The position numbers were made by a program, and so were the translations under genes. From Oscillospiraceae bacterium (GTDB lineage Bacteria; Bacillota; Clostridia; Oscillospirales; Oscillospiraceae), in assembly GCA_021769865.1 (NCBI GenBank), contig JAETSB010000003.1:1-64000 (forward strand): DNA of 64,000 nucleotides, in the 5' to 3' direction. The notes beneath the pieces were generated by a model, which had not been told where the DNA came from, ran no database searches, and saw only the letters and a program-made list of their open reading frames with translations. Numbering within the stretch: the stretch's first letter is position 1; each line of letters starts with the position of its first letter. This document shows positions 1 to 6,247 of the stretch, piece by piece.

Positions 1-2
1 AA

Positions 3-50
3 TCGCTGAAAGCTCTGCGGACAAGGCTGACAGCGAGGAAAGGAGGTTAG
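3..50 (+). CDS. C-terminal end of an upstream ORF (partial)
   Basis: The first bases are open in one frame and encode a basic tail (SLKALRTRLTARKGG) that stops just before the next gene's ribosome binding site. In conjugative transposons of the Tn916 type, the gene before the following helix-turn-helix ORF is a small sigma-70-like protein, and this tail would suit one. Only 15 codons are visible, and another frame (ending at 58) is also open, so the assignment is weak. Confidence 0.3.
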   Translation, partial: SLKALRTRLTARKGG

Positions 51-54
51 CACC

Positions 55-291
55 ATGAAGCGCCGTAACTACAAAGGCCGTGAGCTGCTGCCGCTGGCGG
101 TGAGTGATGCGGCCCGCGCCGGGGACGCCGACGCTTTGGAGCAGGTCTTACGCTACTACGAGGGCTACATAAACAAGCTCTGCACCCGGACGGTCTACGA
201 CGAAAGCGGCTGTCCCCACGCTTGCCTGGACGAGTACATGAAAAGCCGTCTGGAAAACAAGCTCATCCGCGCCATTCTCGGTGTGAACTGA
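55..291 (+). CDS. Helix-turn-helix protein of a Tn916/ICE-type element
   Basis: A 78-residue basic protein beginning MKRRNYKGRELLPLAVSDAA, preceded by AAAGGAGG seven bases from the ATG. The opening and length match the small helix-turn-helix/regulatory ORF that follows the sigma-like gene in many Firmicutes conjugative transposons. The middle part (about residues 25-50) carries the HTH-like segment. It lies outside the prophage, left of attL, so it belongs to another mobile element or its remnant. I recognise the family by its conserved start. Its exact role (regulation of excision or transfer) is inferred. Confidence 0.7.
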   Translation: MKRRNYKGRELLPLAVSDAARAGDADALEQVLRYYEGYINKLCTRTVYDESGCPHACLDEYMKSRLENKLIRAILGVN

Positions 292-375
292 TAACCGGCC
301 CCAGCGGGAGGAACAGCTTACCCTTTCCCTGTTTCTCCCGCCCGCGGGCCTTGTCCTGCGTTTTGGAAAGGGGAA

Positions 376-549
376 ATGTCTTTGCCGAAAAATCAACCCG
401 ATAAAGCGGCCCATGAAATTGAACTTCCACAAGCCATTATAGAAACCTTTGCCCGCTTTCTCGTCCCAGAGATACGAAAATACTATGACAGTGAACAGGG
501 CCAACGGGAGTTTGCGGAGTGGCAGGAAGCACAAAGCAAAATCGAATAG
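376..549 (+). CDS. Small conserved ICE-associated protein, 57 aa
   Basis: The ORF starts with ATG after GGAAAGGGGAA and encodes a 57-residue acidic, soluble protein with a central segment ETFARFLVPEIRKYYDSEQG and a Glu/Gln-rich end. Similar short proteins with ARF(L/M)VPEI and a following YYDSEQGQ-type motif sit near the recombinase end of Clostridia integrative elements. I know no function. It is followed directly by a strong hairpin terminator, which makes it the last gene of its operon. It falls below usual length cut-offs but has a good ribosome binding site and coding-like composition. Confidence 0.6.
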   Translation: MSLPKNQPDKAAHEIELPQAIIETFARFLVPEIRKYYDSEQGQREFAEWQEAQSKIE

Positions 550-555
550 GCATAT

Positions 556-603
556 AAAAACAACGGAGGTCAAGGTTTTAACACCTTGACCTCCGCTGTT
601 CGT
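556..603. terminator. Bidirectional hairpin terminator left of attL
   Basis: A 13-bp perfect stem (564-576 with 583-595, loop TTTAAC) has an A-run on its left side and T-rich sequence on its right. It can end the 57-aa gene on the plus strand. Read on the minus strand it gives stem plus TTGTTTTTAT, which would be the native terminator of ssrA before the prophage entered. Confidence 0.8.
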
Positions 604-672
604 TTTGACATCAAAGCCACACCATCACGGCAAAGCCGCCTTTGAAATAATAGGTGTTCGTCCAATGTCCAG

Positions 673-699
673 TTGGTGGAGGTGGCGGGAGTTGAACCC
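673..699. other. attL: Left attachment site (att core, direct repeat of ssrA 3' end)
   Basis: These 27 bases (TTGGTGGAGGTGGCGGGAGT followed by TGAACCC) are identical to 43343-43369, which is the 3' end of the tmRNA gene including the T-arm strand and CCA. The identity stops at 700 (T here, G at 43370) and before 673 (G here, T at 43342). The integrase gene ends 41 bp inside. This defines a prophage of about 42.7 kb integrated at ssrA. Confidence 0.92.
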
Positions 700-739
700 T
701 TAATAAAATGCCTATATCCATTGCAATTAAATGCTTTTT

Positions 740-1777
740 CTATTTTATGTGTAAATCTGTGTGCAATTTTGATTCAAAAAAATGGTCTACCGTGTCAGCG
801 ACTTCCTCCGATTTGGATTTCATCGTGTGTTGATAGACGTTCCTCAGCATGTTCGTTGAGGCGTGCCCCATGCGCTCCATTGCGTATTTGTCCGGCACCC
901 CCAGCGCCAGCATAACGGACGCCTGAACGTGGCGAAGGTCATGAAAACGGTAATGCGGAAGCCCGCTCTGTTCGCAAAGCCTTTGTAGCTGCTTATACAG
1001 TGCATTCCTCGCGGCATGGATAATATATTCATCTTCCTGAGGATGATTGCTTAGCAGCTCCTTGATATACGGCGGTATCCTGATTTTTCGATTCCCACTA
1101 TAGGATTTCGTGCTTTTCAAAACAGACCCATTTACCCCATAAACAAGCGCCTGTTTCACGTGGAGCTCATTCCCCTCTATACAATCCCAGGTCAGGCCCA
1201 GAATCTCCGATGTCCTCAGCCCCATCCAGGTGGCCAGCAGGAACGGGAGCTCAAACCTTGTTCCCCTTGCCCTTTCCGACAAAAGCTGCACTTCCTCTAT
1301 TGTAGGAATCTGGATTTCCGTCTTTACTTTCTGTGGCAGAGTGGTATGTAACACAAAATCTGGCCTGTAGACCGCCAGGGCGGCGCTCAGGAGTCCGTGT
1401 ACATTCCGGCAATACTTGGGAGTGTTCTTCCTTGACAGCGCGTTTATGTGGCGCTGTACGGCCTCCTGCGTGAGGTCTGCAAGCTGCAAGGGCTCCAGAT
1501 TCCCCAGAGAGTTCTCCCGGATGGACCGATATCCGCGGATCGTCGACGGAGATAGTACCGCGTCCTTGCTCTCGATATACCGGTCTATCGTCTGTCCCAC
1601 CGTCATAGAGGGCCCGCTTTTCTTCTCCTCGATCAGGCCCGCCCGCAGGGCCACCGCCTTTGCCTGGGCCACGGACGGGCTTTCGTCTGTCACGCTGATA
1701 CGCTTTCCGCCTACCATCACCTGACAGCGCCAGACACCGCTTGGGAGCTTCTGCGGCGTTGGAAGTTTCTTTTTCAT
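740..1777 (-). CDS. int: Prophage tyrosine integrase
   Basis: A 345-residue site-specific recombinase that would catalyse integration and excision at the ssrA att core next to it. Residues 1-55 form a small N-terminal arm-binding-like region (SGVWRCQVMVGGKRIS), about 57-140 the SAM-like core-binding domain (TVGQTIDRYIESKDAVLSPS), and about 155-330 the catalytic domain. The catalytic set is visible: R188 (GLRTSEIL), HxxR at 279-282 (HDLRHVQAS), H305 (ERMGHAS) and Y315 (NVYQHT). I chose the ATG eight bases after AGGAGG instead of the in-frame TTG two codons upstream. It is the last gene of the leftward lysogeny operon. Confidence 0.96.
   Translation of the reverse strand: MKKKLPTPQKLPSGVWRCQVMVGGKRISVTDESPSVAQAKAVALRAGLIEEKKSGPSMTVGQTIDRYIESKDAVLSPSTIRGYRSIRENSLGNLEPLQLADLTQEAVQRHINALSRKNTPKYCRNVHGLLSAALAVYRPDFVLHTTLPQKVKTEIQIPTIEEVQLLSERARGTRFELPFLLATWMGLRTSEILGLTWDCIEGNELHVKQALVYGVNGSVLKSTKSYSGNRKIRIPPYIKELLSNHPQEDEYIIHAARNALYKQLQRLCEQSGLPHYRFHDLRHVQASVMLALGVPDKYAMERMGHASTNMLRNVYQHTMKSKSEEVADTVDHFFESKLHTDLHIK
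748..770. repeat. Putative integrase arm site, left copy
   Basis: TGTGTAAATCTGTGTGCA here matches TGTGTAAATCCGTGTGCA at 43201-43218 with one change, in the same orientation. GATTCAAAAA follows at 771-780 and recurs at 43271-43280. In the excised circle the two copies would flank the core, as arm-type integrase sites do. The left copy overlaps the 3' end of int. Function is inferred. Confidence 0.5.
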
Positions 1778-1845
1778 TGACAATGCCTCCTATATTCTGT
1801 TAATATAAGAGGGCAGACGGTCCGCCAAGACATCTGCCCTCATAG

Positions 1846-1885
1846 CCGCCCCCCGGTGCTCCAACGCCGGGGGCGGTTTTTATTT
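1846..1885 (+). terminator. GC-rich hairpin with T-run
   Basis: The stem CCGCCCCC(C)GG / CCGGGGGCGG is followed by TTTTTATTT on the plus strand. It sits between the 52-aa ORF and int, so on the minus strand it lies within the lysogeny operon without a T-run. It may block rightward read-through into the lysogeny operon or serve as an mRNA stabiliser. A second hairpin (GAGGGCAGA/TCTGCCCTC, 1808-1840) is adjacent. Confidence 0.55.
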
Positions 1886-2038
1886 CACAATCGCCCTCCA
1901 TTCTTTCCCCTGCATGACGGCAAGCGCAACCTTCAGCATATACTTTGCGTCGGCCTCGGTAAGCTTATCGACAAGGGCGTCTCTCTTTGCCTGATCCGGT
2001 TCCGTTGTAATGGATAGTGCGCGTTTGGCTGATATCAT
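1880..2038 (-). CDS. Small prophage protein, 52 aa, unknown
   Basis: The ATG follows AAAGGAGGCCCCC and opens a 52-residue, charged, helical protein (MISAKRALSITTEPDQAKRD, then a segment ADAKYMLKVALAVMQGKEWR). It lies between the 376-aa gene and int on the lysogeny strand, where excisionases or small regulators are often found, but no HTH motif is clear. Function unknown. The strong ribosome binding site and operon position support translation. Confidence 0.6.
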   Translation of the reverse strand: MISAKRALSITTEPDQAKRDALVDKLTEADAKYMLKVALAVMQGKEWRAIVK

Positions 2039-2071
2039 GGGGGCCTCCTTTGGCGGGGTGGTTGTTACTGT

Positions 2072-3202
2072 TTAACTTTCTCCAAACAGTTTTTTACATA
2101 TTGAAGCTAATACGCTTCTTTGGATTTTCGGTTCCGATGGCGAAGAGATAGAATCTTTTCTCTTCCCATTGTAATCAGGTTCAGGGTCTACAGGTTCTAC
2201 TAACTCAACGGTCATATTTGGGAACACGAACCCTTTTGCTTCCGCTTTTGAAACTAAATCTTGATATTTTATAGAATTAGAGTTTTTCATTCTCGAAAAT
2301 GCGGACATAGATTTAGGGATATCGTTAGGAATAATCTGTTTTAGTTGATAGTAGACCCTGCGTGTGATCCTATATTCTTTTTCTTTTTTAATTTTTTCAC
2401 GCCTTTTTAGATAGTTTTCTTTCTCTGTTTCGCTACGATCATCAACAAAAGGCCTCCAACTTAATTTTTCAATTGCAACATATTTATCCTTATAAAAAAT
2501 CTCTTCATCTTTTCGATATAAAATCGGGCAACCGGACGGCATTCCCTCTGGACAATACCCATCTTCTTTCATGAAGTCTGGTAGGTAAGGGAACCGTTTA
2601 TCTTTTCCAGAAATGCTATATACACGTCCTTGATACTTAGCTACAACAGCGCTTTGAGCACCGGCCCATTGGAACTCTATCAAATCGGTTCCAAGTTGCT
2701 TTGCATAATCCAATGCCCACTGGAACCGAGATATAGCAATATCCTCATATGTAGTAGAATTTTCTGCAATCCACTTTTCCCAATAGTCTACATCGTCAAA
2801 TCTGCCAAGCGCCTCAAGTTCTGAGACAATCCTATAATAGTCTTTTTCTGCCCACGAAATAGAGGAATGCGGCATTATAGTAGTTGATTTCTCTAAACAA
2901 GCAATGAGGAGGTCAGTTCTCTCCTGTTCTTTGCAATACGAACAGTGCATACGAAGGACATATTCTAAATAACCAGTAACACCAAGTTCGACCGCATCTG
3001 CCTTTTCGTCTTGAGCAAGATATTTTGGTGTGGTTATAGATAAAATTGAATCGACATTGTTTAAATCATATTGTATTCCATCGGACACTATACAAGTTGC
3101 TTTGTTTATTTCTTCCCGATAATCTCCATAAGCGCACCCTGGCTCTGGAACAACTTTTACAATTCGGCCATGCTCAAAATAAACAGTTGTATCCTTTCCC
3201 AT
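2072..3202 (-). CDS. Unknown 376-aa protein expressed with the repressor
   Basis: A large soluble protein with no recognised domain. It has a CSYCKE pair (CxxC, about residues 87-90), a Trp/Tyr-rich centre (WAEKDYYRIVSELEALGRFD; FQWALDYAKQLGTDLIEFQW), a strongly basic coiled stretch near 265-285 and a Lys/Ser/Pro-rich tail. Its base composition is clearly more A+T-rich than neighbouring genes, which suggests separate acquisition. It lies 46 bp downstream of the repressor, on the same strand, with AAAGGGG before its ATG and no terminator reading in that direction. It should therefore be made in the lysogen. That location is typical for immunity, superinfection-exclusion or lysogenic-conversion genes; this role is inference only. 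Confidence 0.75.
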   Translation of the reverse strand: MGKDTTVYFEHGRIVKVVPEPGCAYGDYREEINKATCIVSDGIQYDLNNVDSILSITTPKYLAQDEKADAVELGVTGYLEYVLRMHCSYCKEQERTDLLIACLEKSTTIMPHSSISWAEKDYYRIVSELEALGRFDDVDYWEKWIAENSTTYEDIAISRFQWALDYAKQLGTDLIEFQWAGAQSAVVAKYQGRVYSISGKDKRFPYLPDFMKEDGYCPEGMPSGCPILYRKDEEIFYKDKYVAIEKLSWRPFVDDRSETEKENYLKRREKIKKEKEYRITRRVYYQLKQIIPNDIPKSMSAFSRMKNSNSIKYQDLVSKAEAKGFVFPNMTVELVEPVDPEPDYNGKRKDSISSPSEPKIQRSVLASICKKLFGES

Positions 3203-3248
3203 TCAAGACTGCCCCTTTGTAAGCCGCTTATGGGCGGCTTTTTATTTT

Positions 3249-3647
3249 TTACACTTCTGTTGAAGCCATTCGAAACGAACCAGCTTTTTTATATTTGCCA
3301 GTGTCTTCCAAGTCGATTGCATAAGATAGAAGTTTTCCTTTTCCCTCCTCGTTCATCTCTCGGTATAGTTCAATTAATTGTTTCTCGTTTTCATCTGAAA
3401 GAGACAATAATTTGTTTTCACTTGATGTCTCCTTGGTCAATCCAGCGATAGAGTTTATCTCATATATTTTGCATAACATCAAGAACACATCTGCATCTGG
3501 TTGCCTGTGACCATTTTCCCAGCCATAAAGAGTTTTGTCAGAAATATTAACTCCTATGTTTTTCAGTTGTTCTAGTACATATTTTACAGGGAGATCAAGT
3601 TCTTTTCTCCGTGTTTTCAAGATGTTTCCAACTAAACTACTGCCCAT
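3249..3647 (-). CDS. CI-like repressor, XRE family
   Basis: A 132-residue regulator, shorter than lambda CI and without a peptidase domain. Residues about 3-65 form an XRE helix-turn-helix (GNILKTRRKELDLPVKYVLE, then NISDKTLYGWENGHRQPDAD), followed by a helical C-terminus rich in Glu/Lys. I chose the ATG preceded by AGGAGGAAGTAAT; the frame is open 28 codons further upstream, but that part runs through the promoter and operator. The promoter TTGACA-17-TATAGT lies directly upstream. It should repress the rightward early promoter and its own gene through the three operators between it and the Cro-like gene. Confidence 0.9.
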   Translation of the reverse strand: MGSSLVGNILKTRRKELDLPVKYVLEQLKNIGVNISDKTLYGWENGHRQPDADVFLMLCKIYEINSIAGLTKETSSENKLLSLSDENEKQLIELYREMNEEGKGKLLSYAIDLEDTGKYKKAGSFRMASTEV

Positions 3648-3660
3648 ATTACTTCCTCCT

Positions 3661-3796
3661 GTTATTACTATAACCAGCGGAACAAACAATGTCAAGAAAT
3701 ATTTCTGCGAATCGAAGAAATATTTTTGCATTTTCTCTTGACATTCTTCGCAACGAAGGTTATACTACAAGCAAGTTCTTCGAAATGAAGAAAGCG
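3661..3796. promoter_or_regulatory. Lysis-lysogeny switch: divergent promoters and three operators
   Basis: The rightward promoter is TTGACA (3738-3743), 17 bp, TATACT (3761-3766). The leftward promoter is TTGACA (complement of 3690-3695), 17 bp, TATAGT (complement of 3667-3672). Three sites of the form CTTCG-N3-CGAAG occur: 3705-3717 (one mismatch, upstream of the leftward -35), 3746-3758 (perfect, exactly between the rightward -35 and -10) and 3778-3790 (one mismatch, at the start of the rightward transcript). This is a textbook phage switch; the operator consensus is read directly from the sequence. Confidence 0.9.
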
Positions 3797-3807
3797 AGGT
3801 GAGAAAA

Positions 3808-4038
3808 ATGAAGGCCGCAGAAAAAATGAAAACCTTAGTGGAATCGAAAGGGGTATCTTACACATTTATTTCCGAGAAAACAGGAATCCCTGTGAATGCG
3901 ATTTCCAGGTCTCTTATGGGAAAGCGGAGACTTCCTGCCGACGAAATGATTTTGATTTGCAATGTGATCGGCGTCGATTTGGGGGACTTCGACCTGCTCC
4001 AGGAGGAGCCGCAGGGCGCCCGGAAGGACAGCGCATAA
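3808..4038 (+). CDS. Cro-like XRE regulator
   Basis: First gene of the rightward early operon, 76 residues. Residues about 5-60 form an HTH (TLVESKGVSYTFISEKTGIP followed by NAISRSLMGKRRLPADEM). I use the ATG placed five bases after GAGGTGA; a GTG three codons upstream would overlap the ribosome binding site. By position it is the Cro counterpart of the leftward repressor and probably binds the same operators. Its last bases (GCGCATAAGGAGG) contain the ribosome binding signal for downstream sequence. Confidence 0.85.
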   Translation: MKAAEKMKTLVESKGVSYTFISEKTGIPVNAISRSLMGKRRLPADEMILICNVIGVDLGDFDLLQEEPQGARKDSA

Positions 4039-4077
4039 GGAGGCGCCACGGATTCGGCGTGAAAGGGGGTAGCACGC

Positions 4078-4185
4078 TTGGACTGGAACTATTTCAAAAG
4101 GAAGCTGGTTGATATTTGGATTTTGTCCGGGACCATCCTGTTTGCATTATCTCTTGCCAAGCTCATTTTTGGCTTCTTCCCGTAA
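4078..4185 (+). CDS. Tiny membrane peptide, 35 aa
   Basis: A TTG start eight bases after AGGGGG opens a 35-residue peptide: a short basic head (DWNYFKRKLV) and one hydrophobic span (IWILSGTILFALSLAKLIFG). Its last 39 bases overlap, antisense, the 3' end of the reverse-strand membrane gene. It could be a single-span phage peptide or the toxin half of a type I toxin-antitoxin pair; neither is proven. A non-ATG start and small size limit certainty. Confidence 0.45.
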   Translation: MDWNYFKRKLVDIWILSGTILFALSLAKLIFGFFP

Positions 4186-4512
4186 CTCGTCAACCAGCGC
4201 GAATACAGCTTTTTCGTCAACCTCGTTTTTTGAAATCTCCATTATGAATTTGACCATGATTTTCTCCGGGGCTTTGGAGCAGATCAAGATTGCCTTTTCA
4301 CAGATCGCCATCAAGGTTCTATAAGAATCGGTATCTTTCTTCTGTGAGTAAAGCAGGAACTGCGAAAAGATTTCGGAGTACGTTTCAAGCAGGAGTTCAT
4401 AACGATGCCGTCTCATTTCCTCTTTTGCGGACATCTTTGCTCCGATAATTACACCAATGATGGTAAAAGCACCCGTAGCAACTACAATCGCAACATCTTT
4501 TATCCATTCCAT
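4147..4512 (-). CDS. Reverse-strand membrane-anchored protein, 121 aa
   Basis: The protein begins MEWIKDVAIVVATGAFTIIG, one N-terminal transmembrane helix, followed by a charged helical cytoplasmic part (EEMRRHRYELLLETYSEIFS; CEKAILICSKAPEKIM). The ATG is preceded by AAAGGAGG. A longer open frame upstream lacks a ribosome binding site. It has its own promoter (TTGCCA-18-TAAAAT) on the strand opposite to the lytic early genes, so it can be expressed in the lysogen. Single-span proteins in this position are candidates for superinfection exclusion; that is inference. Confidence 0.75.
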   Translation of the reverse strand: MEWIKDVAIVVATGAFTIIGVIIGAKMSAKEEMRRHRYELLLETYSEIFSQFLLYSQKKDTDSYRTLMAICEKAILICSKAPEKIMVKFIMEISKNEVDEKAVFALVDELREEAKNELGKR

Positions 4513-4534
4513 TAAAAATACCTCCTTTTTGCTT

Positions 4535-4564
4535 ATTTTACCACGTGGGAAGAAGGGGTGGCAA
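4535..4564 (-). promoter_or_regulatory. Promoter of the 121-aa reverse gene
   Basis: Read on the minus strand: TTGCCA (complement of 4559-4564), 18 bp, TAAAAT (complement of 4535-4540), about 23 bp before the gene's ATG. The GTGGTAAAAT -10 context recurs at the next reverse promoter (4950-4978). Confidence 0.6.
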
Positions 4565-4624
4565 CCAAGAGTTGAATCCGCTGAGCATTCCGCGCAATCG
4601 AGCGCGTGAAGGGAGGTGACAGCC

Positions 4625-4720
4625 ATGTTCCAGCTTATGGCAGCCGCCGCCAGTTTAGTGGCGGCGGTGTGCAACATCGTTTTGATGATTCTGCTTTATC
4701 GGTGGTACGGCCCTAAGTGA
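4625..4720 (+). CDS. Tiny membrane peptide, 31 aa
   Basis: The ATG follows GGGAGGTGAC and encodes 31 residues that are almost wholly hydrophobic (FQLMAAAASLVAAVCNIVLM) with a basic end (LLYRWYGPK). Length and design resemble holin-like type I toxins and other one-span phage peptides. Its stop overlaps the end of the convergent reverse gene by 8 bp, the same arrangement as the 35-aa peptide and its reverse partner. Confidence 0.5.
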   Translation: MFQLMAAAASLVAAVCNIVLMILLYRWYGPK

Positions 4721-4922
4721 GCAAAGCAAGGATGCTTGCAGTAGCGGCTACCACGGATGCGACGGCGGCAATGGCCCCTATGACAGTTGTGATAATAAAT
4801 CGGCGCGTTGCCCTCCGTTCCTTTTCGGCCTCAAGTTCATCTTTCATGTTTTGAAACTCAACGCTTGCTGGAATGAGGTCGTCGCTGTTCAACTCTGGAA
4901 TTTTGAAATTAGCCGGTTTCAT
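4713..4922 (-). CDS. Reverse-strand tail-anchored membrane protein, 69 aa
   Basis: Starts at the ATG eight bases after AAAGGAG (an in-frame GTG lies three codons upstream). The first 40 residues are charged and helical (KDELEAEKERRATRRF) and the last 28 form one hydrophobic span (IITTVIGAIAAVASVVAATA). This is a tail-anchor topology. Its own promoter TTGCTC-17-TAAAAT drives it against the lytic direction. Function unknown; a lysogen-expressed membrane factor is the most economical guess. Confidence 0.7.
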   Translation of the reverse strand: MKPANFKIPELNSDDLIPASVEFQNMKDELEAEKERRATRRFIITTVIGAIAAVASVVAATASILALLT

Positions 4923-4949
4923 TTTGCTCACTCCTTTCTTTCCCGCATG

Positions 4950-4978
4950 ATTTTACCACAATCTATTTATATGAGCAA
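4950..4978 (-). promoter_or_regulatory. Promoter of the 69-aa reverse gene
   Basis: On the minus strand TTGCTC (complement of 4973-4978), exactly 17 bp, TAAAAT (complement of 4950-4955). It lies 27 bp upstream of the ATG and repeats the GTGGTAAAAT pattern of the promoter at 4535-4564. Confidence 0.65.
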
Positions 4979-5036
4979 GCAGGATGGAACGCCGAAAGTT
5001 TTTGAAGACGGCACAAGCGCATAAGGAGGTGATACC

Positions 5037-5438
5037 GTGAAACCGAACAAGGACGAAATCCAAATCGAAGCCATGTTTGCCTGCCCGATGGTTGACGGGG
5101 AAGTCATCTGCGAGAGGACAACCAAATTTATGGTTGACGGAAGAAAGGTGACAGTTTTCCGCCACAACCCGGACACAGGCAAGGAAGAGGCCAAAGAATT
5201 TGACATTGGTGCTGTCAAACTCTCCGGCCTCCCGGCTGGTCATTTCGATTCTAAGAGAGCGGAACCGGCGGACCTTGAAACAGAACTGATCGCCCTTTTG
5301 GGAGAGGGCCAGCTAAAAGAAATCGGAGAACAGTTTGCGGAGATCGTGCGGCAACACGACTTGCAAAAGTCCCACGATATCTGCAAAAAACTGTTCCGCT
5401 ATGTATCTAAAGTGATCGTTGGCTGGAACTCTGTGTAA
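5037..5438 (+). CDS. Prophage early protein, unknown, 133 aa
   Basis: GTG start after AAGGAGGTGATACC. The N-terminal half is beta-rich (EAMFACPMVDGEVICERTTK; GRKVTVFRHNPDTG) and the C-terminal half is helical (ETELIALLGEGQLKEIGEQF). No catalytic motif or known family is recognised. It is in the early rightward operon. The following 257 bp (5439-5695) hold no convincing gene: the two ORFs there lack ribosome binding sites and have unlikely composition. Confidence 0.75.
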   Translation: MKPNKDEIQIEAMFACPMVDGEVICERTTKFMVDGRKVTVFRHNPDTGKEEAKEFDIGAVKLSGLPAGHFDSKRAEPADLETELIALLGEGQLKEIGEQFAEIVRQHDLQKSHDICKKLFRYVSKVIVGWNSV

Positions 5439-5695
5439 AGCGGACACGAAAACTTATCTTTGCAAAACATCAATTTGTATCTTAGAGTTTTCGATGATTG
5501 GGCACTCGGCATGGAGAAAGCTCCATACACCTTTCTCTTTTTCTCCATATCAACAACGAACAGTGACGTCTACACCCCAAAGTGGACATTCCCCGCAATT
5601 TGGTTTAAAGGTTGTCTTCAACATTATATCACCCCCTTCCACCACCCAAATTCTACCACACGGTGGGGAGGGAGACAATAGAAAGGAGTGATATC

Positions 5696-5941
5696 ATGCC
5701 CCGCTTGAAGAAAACAGAGGCCCAGCGCCGGGCGGAGCGGTTTGATGATTATTACCGCACCAGCAAGGCCCACTTGAAGCTGAAGGAGCCGGACATAGCC
5801 GCCGCACTCGGCATAGGGGAATCGACTCTCCGAAAGTACAAGCGGAAGCCGGATATGTTTTCCATGGGCCAGATTGCGCGGCTTGGCCATGTGCTCGAAT
5901 GGCCAGATGAGGCATATTTGAACATCATCAACGCGAAATAA
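5696..5941 (+). CDS. Helix-turn-helix regulator, 81 aa
   Basis: The ATG is preceded by AAAGGAGTGATATC. After a basic head, residues about 25-65 form an HTH (EPDIAAALGIGESTLRKYKR, then MGQIARLGHVLEWPDEAYLN). Proteins of this design are common early-region regulators in Clostridia phages. Its stop overlaps the start of the first conserved hairpin described next. The target is unknown. Confidence 0.8.
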   Translation: MPRLKKTEAQRRAERFDDYYRTSKAHLKLKEPDIAAALGIGESTLRKYKRKPDMFSMGQIARLGHVLEWPDEAYLNIINAK

Positions 5942-5982
5942 AAATCCCCGCCGGACGCGCTACCATTCAGCGGGGCCAAGCT
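5941..5982 (+). ncRNA. Conserved hairpin motif, copy 1
   Basis: Stem CCCCGC (5946-5951) / GCGGGG (5970-5975), loop containing GGACGCGCTACCATT, preceded by AAAA and followed immediately by CCAAGCT. The second hairpin at 6138-6179 has the same layout, loop consensus (GAYGC..C..ACCA) and 3' CAAGCT but a different stem sequence, i.e. compensatory change. This is evidence for a selected RNA (or single-stranded DNA) structure. I cannot name the family. Confidence 0.6.
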
Positions 5983-6036
5983 CTCCTGCGGCTGGATGAC
6001 GACGCCAACGTTGGCCTGTTTGAGGCAGACGGCGGC

Positions 6037-6132
6037 ATGTGGAAGCTGAAAGCAAGGGAGACCATCAAGGAATTCCTTTTCGAGCAGCTTAAGGAAGAGG
6101 CCGAAGCCGGCAAGGTAATTATTGCCCTGTAA
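6037..6132 (+). CDS. Small protein between the hairpins, start uncertain
   Basis: The frame ending at 6132 is protein-like (WKLKARETIKEFLFEQLKEE, then AEAGKVIIAL), an amphipathic helix. The only in-frame ATG gives 31 residues, but the frame stays open and protein-like upstream (ALLRLDDDANVGLFEADGG) to about 5944 without ATG, GTG or TTG. The true start may be a rare codon, or the ORF may be a 5'-damaged gene. Function unknown. Confidence 0.4.
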   Translation: MWKLKARETIKEFLFEQLKEEAEAGKVIIAL

Positions 6133-6137
6133 GGTTA

Positions 6138-6179
6138 AAAACCCACGTCAGATGCCCACCACCTGACGTGGGACAAGCT
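6138..6179 (+). ncRNA. Conserved hairpin motif, copy 2
   Basis: A 10-bp perfect stem CCCACGTCAG (6142-6151) / CTGACGTGGG (6163-6172) with loop ATGCCCACCAC, preceded by AAAA and followed by ACAAGCT. It is the counterpart of copy 1 at 5941-5982. The two flank the small ORF, as if marking its 5' and 3' borders. Confidence 0.6.
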
Positions 6180-6247
6180 AAGGACAAATCAGCCTGTTCT
6201 TTACTTAGCATAGCACGGGAACGGGCGAAAATCAAGGAGAATTTCAC

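Noticed and set aside
5419-5691. Two overlapping ORFs in the gap before the 81-aa HTH gene
   Set aside because: No ribosome binding sites and improbable amino acid composition.
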